Source of the DNA: Kiritimatiellia bacterium
GTDB taxonomy: Bacteria > Verrucomicrobiota > Kiritimatiellia > RFP12 > UBA1067
Direction of reading: 5' to 3'
Assembly: GCA_017965685.1 (NCBI GenBank)
Contig: JAGCPM010000122.1
Coordinates: forward strand, 1 to 20,537
Length of the DNA stretch: 20,537 nucleotides
The notes under the pieces were generated by a model. That model searched no databases and had not been told where the DNA came from. It saw only the letters and a list, made by a program, of their open reading frames with translations. Made by a program: the position numbers and the translations under genes. Numbering within the stretch: the first letter of the stretch is position 1; each line of letters opens with the position of its first letter. This document shows, piece by piece, positions 16,001 to 20,537 of the stretch.

Positions 16001-16522
16001 CGCATCGACCTCGGGGAGATTCCTCAGGAACGTATGCGAGCGGATGACGCACTCGATCGCGTGGTAGACCCACTGCTCCTCCGGCGGCAGAGCCTCCTCC
16101 TCATACCGTCCCCAGCCGTTTGGCCCGGACCACTCGTGCCGCGGGTGTTCAGCCGTGTGGTTCTTCTCTCCGGGGATGCCGCCGCAATTGTCCATCGCGA
16201 TCGCGGCATATCCGCGGTCGTTCCACAGCTTCACCCATGTGTGGAAGGCCGTTCCGTATCCGCCGTGCACGAGCACGATGCCCGGCACCTTCTTCTCCGC
16301 CGTCGCGCCTTCGGGCAGAGAATAGTAGGCGAAGAAACGCGTGGGCTTGCCGTGCCACGGCACATTCTCGATCCACACGGCCTTAACGCCGTTCGTGGCC
16401 CGTTCCGGGATGTCCCAGCTCTGGACAGCGTCCGGAATCGGGAAGTCCACCGTCTTTGCGCCCGCCGAGAGCGCGACCGCCGCCGCGAACGCGCAAGCCG
16501 CCACCGTGATTTTCCTTCTCAT
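13001..16522 (-). CDS. Secreted three-enzyme fusion: alpha/beta-hydrolase esterase + GH97 + GH16
   Basis: A 1173-residue protein with signal peptide (1-22, ending SAGA). Residues 40-310 are an alpha/beta hydrolase of the acetylxylan-esterase-like type: IVLVHGGYG (oxyanion loop), GVTGISWGG (S183), TGTNDYFFP (D250) and MKHGHPP (H278 or H280). Residues 335-875 are GH97: beta-sandwich with WRVMLVAKDL, then a barrel with YLIDDGWRDW, VGIKIDFH (D640, where retaining GH97 enzymes have the nucleophile) and AREAIRGHEWH (E695, likely acid/base). Residues 895-1173 are GH16: LAWHDEFDGDWLD, GYYECRCRL, GWWSAFWM and the catalytic GIEHDIMESF (E1033, D1035, E1038). GH97 acts on alpha-glucosides or alpha-galactosides, GH16 on beta-1,3/1,4-glucans or galactans. 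Start ATG 16522 overlaps the previous stop (ATGA), with AGGAG 7 nt upstream. The combination in one chain is very unusual. Confidence 0.92.
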   Translation of the reverse strand: MRRKITVAACAFAAAVALSAGAKTVDFPIPDAVQSWDIPERATNGVKAVWIENVPWHGKPTRFFAYYSLPEGATAEKKVPGIVLVHGGYGTAFHTWVKLWNDRGYAAIAMDNCGGIPGEKNHTAEHPRHEWSGPNGWGRYEEEALPPEEQWVYHAIECVIRSHTFLRNLPEVDASKIGVTGISWGGFLTSIACGADPRFAFAVPVYGCGNLRRHSVFAPEIGELWETLWNPVEYAKNCRIPTLWCTGTNDYFFPLDSFEETAFAAGNPLFSIKLRMKHGHPPDGDPPEIAAFADSVVKGGRKLADRKIARREWLYTESANPVWKDRPFEVSAEAPQNWTIRFENVLTEDGLILSSPPEFQTATLDAKGVVVNGATISETERRVFADGMVVRYILPEGERRVEREETVWTLPADAKVWYQEYGMDYEKPYCSSLVCDIPVGTVMDFPVTAKLADGTYRLITEANVVGYTDSAAKYLGDGRFGVFYANDPDGFDQKGADTTPWRVMLVAKDLQTLATSDIVRRLCPAPSAAVAAKAAKFVRPGRAVWQWLPAGAPKYGEQKEWYDRTKALGFEYYLIDDGWRDWRDGDKDQWACLKKWIDYGKSIGVESFMWVDSKEMRNPETRREYLAKVKASGAVGIKIDFHPAPSCEQMAWYEEALADTLEFGLMTDYHGCVKPSGREKTWPHEIAREAIRGHEWHITRYNRVLPPEHDCILPFNRLVQGHADYTPMVFEKKELQGYTWARELAQGIIFSAPFLCLGDYPQNYLESPAVEVVKALEPVYDETLVLPGSEIGECVAVAKRKGGKWFIAIENGAEDRSLEIPLSFLQYGKWRMKKFADAEGSNPGFDISECTVEPSGTLKLTLRAKGGFVAVLDAASDCTEAIAVPGEEASLLPAGKKFKLAWHDEFDGDWLDESKWGYRTNFWGRRAHWFAAPEDNAVEVKDGLLRLKLVKKPDGQFVSPQLQTGELVWDVPHEENAKSFWPLPKRGKAKFMHRYGYYECRCRLQQMPGWWSAFWMQTPMQGCSLDPRSAGIEHDIMESFEVGEVIPHYFHANGYGADYQGFCVPRRPKGMSAEAFNRPNSVKLDEKEFHVFGMLWEPDGYTFFIDGKQHGPKVGQGDGEAVSQTDEFVLLTTEAKWYRNDRMTGKPVPELDAAAAAGDEFLVDYVRVYDLVR

Positions 16523-19500
16523 TTCGCTGCTCCTTTCACTTTCGCCTCAAGACGCTTTTCCTCGTCCCAAAGGTCTGGCTGGTTGTAGTCCGCCTCCAGA
16601 GAGCGCCGGTAGGTAGCGAGCGCACATTCCCAATCTTCCGCCTCCTCGTAGAGCGCGGCGATCGAGCGATAGATGCCGAGATCGACGGGCTTTGCGCGAA
16701 TGGCCTTTTCGTAAAGAGCAATCGCCTTGACTCTATCGCCCGACTCCTTCGCAGCCATAGCCTCGGCGACTAACCGCTCGTGGAGTTTGCCGCGTTCTTC
16801 CTGAGACAGGGCGGAATACGCCGTCTCGCGCGCACCCAGCGTCAGGCCGAAGACGCCGACTACGGCGCAGTTCTTCTCGCCGCGCAGAAACTCGACCGTC
16901 TTGACGACTTTCGCCGGATCCGGATTGACCCAGCTGGTCGAATAGACGTTCATCTTCGCGAACAACCCCGACTTGGCAGTCAAGGTTCGCAGCGCGGTGA
17001 CGGTATCCGTCTCGCCGGAGAAATCAGGCATCTCCGAAACCCAGTCGAACAGATTTACGCCACCCGAAACGTCGATCTGCCGCGAGGCTCCGTCCGCATA
17101 GTTGACGCGCACGGTATAGTCGCGCTTGCCCTTCCCGACCCACGCGCCGGTCGAGAGCCAGTTGAGAGTGTCGAACTTGCGTCCGATTTCAACCGTTACA
17201 TTGTCCTTGCCCGCCTTGCAGAACTCGCTCTTCAGCGTGAACGCGCAGGGACCCGCCATCTTCACATCATACGGCACCGAGCCTACCCAGCCGCGTTCGC
17301 CCGCGAAAATCTGAGGCAGGCACTGCTCGGGCCCCTGATCGTTCCACGAACCCTTGCCGTCGCTCCCCTTTTCGTCCGAAAGCGTGCGGTCGAGGTACTG
17401 CGAAAGATCGACCGGATCGTAGAAGAGGTTCTTCGGGATGAACGGACGCGAAAAGCCCTTCACCCTCGCGCCGGCGTTCCCGAGAACCGTCGCCCAGAGG
17501 CGCATCGCCTGCTGCGAAGCGTCCTTCGGCACGACGGACGGATCGAGTGTCGTGAATACAAAATTGCCACGACGGACGACGAACGCCGGATACGTCAGCA
17601 CGCCCTTCTCCGCGACGAATTCCTCCGTCGCAAGTTCCGCGACAGCGGTTTTCTGGTCGGAGAATTTCCTGCGCCACATCATGTCCTGGTTGGTGAGTCC
17701 GTCGAGGATCGGGTCGATCGCGATACGCACCGCTCGTCCGCTCCACGACTTCGCGCCGACTGAACGCGTCGCCATTCCCGCCGCTTCACACGCGCCGAAT
17801 ACTAAGACATTCTTGCCGGACGATGCAAGGGCCTTGAGGTCGTCCTTGGAAAGCGGCGCCTTGCCGTCCACGAATATGGCGCTGTATTTGCCGATGTCTG
17901 CAATGCCGCCGAAATCCAGTTCCACTCCGCAGTTCTTCACCAGCGCATCGGCGACGGGAGGGCGCGTGTCCCCACGCGCCGTCAGGAACAACGCCCTGCC
18001 AGATGAGTTTGTGCTCTTGTAGGCGGCCATGTTCTCCAGAAGTTTCGCGGCGACTGGATTGACGTCCGGCTCCAGAACGAGCCGCGAATAAAGGAAGCAA
18101 CCCTTCCCGTAAGGCACTTCGACAAGCGCGGAATAGACTAGCCCCGACGCGCCGCCGAATTCGAGAACAGTCTTCGCGTTGCCGCCCGAAGGCTTCGCAA
18201 ACGCCCTGTCGCATGCGATCGATTTCGGATAGAAATACTTGAGGTCGTCCTTCTTGAACCCTTTCAGTATCGGATGGCGCGTTCTGTACGTGCGCAGGAT
18301 CGCTGCGGACTGGTCGGATACGGACGGTATCTCCGGCAGCCACTCCGGGTAGTCGTCCCGCGCGAGGATGACGATGGTCTCGCCTGCCGCCGCGCGGTCG
18401 AGCAGCCGCTCGGAAAGGACGTCGTGCGCGACGAATACATTGGGGTAGCGGCGTCCGCCAGAAGCAGACTTTGCGGCGACCGCGATGTCGAGCGTCTTCT
18501 CGCACATCCCCCTCAGCCCAAAGACAAGCCGATATTCGCCTTGGCTCGGCGCCTTGAGGGAAATCTGCTTTCTGATAAACGCGGACGTGTCAACGTCTAT
18601 CCGCTCATCCTTGGACGAAGCGACCGTCTTGCCGTCCGCATCCTCAAGCCGCCAGAACCATGTCACAGTCGCGGGACGCCACCTGTCGTAGAATATGTTG
18701 ACGTCGTACTTGACTTCCGTCCCCTCGTAGAAGCGCGAATAGCGCTGGATGTTCACGACGTCGATTTCCGGCGAAACGCGCCATTCGGGGTCGATGTGGT
18801 ACCAGCGCCACGGCGTCCAGAGCGAAACATCCGCATCACGGTGGGCGCGCACCGCCTCGACTTCCGTCTCGATGTGCCACTTGTCGCAGTATCTTGGATC
18901 GTTGAAAACCTCGTCGCCCGCGAGACGCGTCCATCCGAACGGCGGATTGAAGAAGAAGTCCCAGCACGTCTCGTTGATGAAGATCGGCTTCTCGCCCCAC
19001 TTGGCCGGCGAATCGGCGTAGATGTTGCAGACCTTCAGTATCTGCCCGGAGGGAATCGCCTGACCTTGCACGAAAGGCTTGTCGATATCTCGCCAGTAGA
19101 ACGAATACGGCATGTAGCACCCGGCCTTGCGCAAGGAGAGCAGCTCGACGGGATAGTGCGTCGAGATTATGTTGTTCTCGCCGCGCAGATCGAGGTCGCA
19201 GCCCGTTTCGGCGAAGTGGAACGGATCGAACGCGCGGATGTTCCTCAGCGCGGACTGGACGGGCCCCAGATTGCGGTCCTCGCTCTCGGCGTAGTATTCG
19301 TTCGTGATGTACCACGTCATGACGGACGGATGGTTGCGCAAGGTCGCGGCAAGGCAGCGGTCGTTGTATTCCTTCCACGCCCAGAATTCCTTGTTCGCGC
19401 TCTTTTCGGGAGAGGGATTCGCGATCGTCGCGAAGCCTACGGCGCAGGGGATTCCCGCCTCGTCGCAGAAATCAAGAAACTCCGACGAGTTGTAGACGTG

Positions 19501-20537
19501 CCGCAGAAACTTGATGCCTCGCAGCTTGCCTTCCCAGAGGATGTCGCAGTTGAACTGGCGCTTGCAGCGCCTGTCGAAGTCCCACCACCCCCACGTGCTG
19601 ATGAACGCCCGCGCTTCACCCTTCACGCGGTGGCCGTTCCACATGAGCGCCATGCCGTCCGGCCAGAACTCGCGGAACGCGAAGCGCGTCAGCTTCTCGT
19701 CCACGACATTCCCCTTCGCATCGACAAGTTCCGTGACGAGCTTGAGAAGAGGAAAGTTGATGGGGCCCCAAAGCGGCGGATTCTCCCACTTGGATTCGTC
19801 CGCGAAGGAAAGAAGCTTCTCGTCTCCGCGCCAGACGGTGTTGCGCTCGGTGAAGCCATTTGGGTGCTCCGCCTTGACGCGGATCGTCTTTTCGCGGAAC
19901 GACGTCACGACCGAAACGCGGCCGATCGCGTTTTCGCCGCGCGCCTCGAGCGCAAGTTCGGAAACCGCCGCGAGGCGTCCCGGCATTCCGCTGGGATACT
20001 TCTCTTCGTCCGCGCGCTTCGCGTCGATGACGAATTCGTTAGCTTCGCCCGGCTTGACGAACTGCGTGACGTCCGCCTCCATATCGCCCGCGAAATTGCC
20101 GTCCTCGCCGAACGTCGCCGCCTCCGCGCCGTTGACGTAAAGCTTCGCCACGCACGAAATCCTGAGCGCCTTGAAAAACACGCGCTTCCCGGCGAACGAG
20201 GCCGGGACGGCGAACGTGCCGCTGAACTTCTCCGCGCCGTCCTTCACCTCGGCGGGCATCACGGCCTTCTTGCCCGAAACGCGCGTCCACCCCTCGTTCA
20301 TCCTGAGAAGCTCGCGGTGCGGCGACTTTGCGTCCGCAAGACGCGCGAAGACGCGATAGACCTTGCGGCCGGGTCCGTCCGTGAAGCCGACCGCCGCGCG
20401 GAATTGCCCCGAGCCGTTGTCCTCGTAGGGGACATCGAGTTTAAGCGTCCTTCCAAGCTCGACATCCCTGCGGTCCACCTCGGCGAGCGTCTTGCCATAG
20501 TAGTCCGTCACCTTCACGCGGAGCCGTCCTTTGACCG
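16519..20537 (-). CDS. Giant GH2-type glycoside hydrolase with C-terminal TPR pair (5' end outside window)
   Basis: The frame is open through the right edge; the first in-window start codon (GTG 20517) falls inside a domain, so the true start and any signal peptide are missing. Numbering from that codon: a jelly-roll sugar-binding domain (about 75-195), an immunoglobulin-like domain, then the GH2 barrel (290-580) with NHPSVMTWYITNEYY (acid/base E407) and KPIFINETCW (nucleophile E516). A Rossmann-like region (690-1025) resembles the extra domain of some beta-galactosidases, followed by a beta-sandwich (1060-1225) with DYTVRVNYADG. Two TPR repeats close the protein (about 1245-1315). GH2 enzymes include beta-galactosidases, glucuronidases and mannosidases; the specificity is open. 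At more than 1332 residues it is longer than most GH2 proteins. Its stop overlaps the fusion gene start (ATGA). Confidence 0.9.
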   Translation of the reverse strand, partial: VKGRLRVKVTDYYGKTLAEVDRRDVELGRTLKLDVPYEDNGSGQFRAAVGFTDGPGRKVYRVFARLADAKSPHRELLRMNEGWTRVSGKKAVMPAEVKDGAEKFSGTFAVPASFAGKRVFFKALRISCVAKLYVNGAEAATFGEDGNFAGDMEADVTQFVKPGEANEFVIDAKRADEEKYPSGMPGRLAAVSELALEARGENAIGRVSVVTSFREKTIRVKAEHPNGFTERNTVWRGDEKLLSFADESKWENPPLWGPINFPLLKLVTELVDAKGNVVDEKLTRFAFREFWPDGMALMWNGHRVKGEARAFISTWGWWDFDRRCKRQFNCDILWEGKLRGIKFLRHVYNSSEFLDFCDEAGIPCAVGFATIANPSPEKSANKEFWAWKEYNDRCLAATLRNHPSVMTWYITNEYYAESEDRNLGPVQSALRNIRAFDPFHFAETGCDLDLRGENNIISTHYPVELLSLRKAGCYMPYSFYWRDIDKPFVQGQAIPSGQILKVCNIYADSPAKWGEKPIFINETCWDFFFNPPFGWTRLAGDEVFNDPRYCDKWHIETEVEAVRAHRDADVSLWTPWRWYHIDPEWRVSPEIDVVNIQRYSRFYEGTEVKYDVNIFYDRWRPATVTWFWRLEDADGKTVASSKDERIDVDTSAFIRKQISLKAPSQGEYRLVFGLRGMCEKTLDIAVAAKSASGGRRYPNVFVAHDVLSERLLDRAAAGETIVILARDDYPEWLPEIPSVSDQSAAILRTYRTRHPILKGFKKDDLKYFYPKSIACDRAFAKPSGGNAKTVLEFGGASGLVYSALVEVPYGKGCFLYSRLVLEPDVNPVAAKLLENMAAYKSTNSSGRALFLTARGDTRPPVADALVKNCGVELDFGGIADIGKYSAIFVDGKAPLSKDDLKALASSGKNVLVFGACEAAGMATRSVGAKSWSGRAVRIAIDPILDGLTNQDMMWRRKFSDQKTAVAELATEEFVAEKGVLTYPAFVVRRGNFVFTTLDPSVVPKDASQQAMRLWATVLGNAGARVKGFSRPFIPKNLFYDPVDLSQYLDRTLSDEKGSDGKGSWNDQGPEQCLPQIFAGERGWVGSVPYDVKMAGPCAFTLKSEFCKAGKDNVTVEIGRKFDTLNWLSTGAWVGKGKRDYTVRVNYADGASRQIDVSGGVNLFDWVSEMPDFSGETDTVTALRTLTAKSGLFAKMNVYSTSWVNPDPAKVVKTVEFLRGEKNCAVVGVFGLTLGARETAYSALSQEERGKLHERLVAEAMAAKESGDRVKAIALYEKAIRAKPVDLGIYRSIAALYEEAEDWECALATYRRSLEADYNQPDLWDEEKRLEAKVKGAAK

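Noticed and set aside
1..20537. CRISPR arrays, tRNA/rRNA genes, insertion sequences, riboswitches
   Set aside because: No spaced identical repeats of CRISPR type, no transposase frames, and gaps too short for structured RNAs apart from the heptamer hairpin.

Overview
The window is one long co-directional gene cluster on the minus strand, read from the right edge (20537) to the left edge (1). It holds ten genes, the first and last cut by the window edges. Spacing is very tight: three ATGA start/stop overlaps, one 11-bp overlap, and only one gap above 40 bp (128 bp at 12873-13000). I see no rRNA, tRNA, CRISPR array, transposase or regulator gene. GC-rich DNA, strong Shine-Dalgarno sequences at eight of the nine visible starts outside or next to repeats (seven with clear GGAG/GAGG cores), many secreted glycoside hydrolases and degenerate heptanucleotide repeats suggest a polysaccharide-degrading bacterium of the PVC group (Verrucomicrobiota, Kiritimatiellota or Lentisphaerota). 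Strong SD sites argue against Bacteroidota. This placement is inference.

Region 1 (20537-8807) is carbohydrate degradation. In transcription order: a giant GH2-type enzyme with a C-terminal TPR pair (5' end outside the window), a 1173-residue secreted fusion of an alpha/beta-hydrolase esterase, a GH97 and a GH16 domain, a GH78 alpha-L-rhamnosidase-like enzyme, and a BglX-like GH3 beta-glucosidase. The last gene of the window (1034-1) is a secreted parallel beta-helix protein of the GH141/pectate-lyase-like type, so the degradation theme resumes at the far end.

Region 2 (8795-1031) is an organophosphate module set inside the same cluster: a Tat-exported, possibly lipid-anchored purple-acid-phosphatase-like enzyme, a glycerol-1-phosphate dehydrogenase (EgsA/AraM type), a double flavoprotein that joins a GlpA-like dehydrogenase to a second FAD/NAD oxidoreductase, its DUF1667 Cys-rich partner, a HAD-IIA phosphatase (AraL/NagD type) and a GlpT/UhpT-type organophosphate:phosphate antiporter with both phosphate-binding arginines. 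Together these could release, import and oxidise both enantiomers of glycerol phosphate to dihydroxyacetone phosphate. My main hypothesis is that the cluster degrades a glycan that carries glycerol-phosphate (teichoic-acid-like, or phosphoglycerol-substituted glucan). No sugar transporter is visible, only the organophosphate antiporter.

Laid over the genes are four small repeats that gene annotation would miss. Three are arrays of degenerate 7-bp units (1676-1717 inside the transporter's central loop, 3554-3595 forming the end of the flavoprotein gene, 12900-12991 as a long hairpin in the only real gap). One is a GGGGTCAGACCCC inverted repeat that codes in frame for the linker at the exact junction of the flavoprotein fusion. 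The two genes that follow intergenic heptamer arrays are the only ones without a recognisable Shine-Dalgarno sequence.
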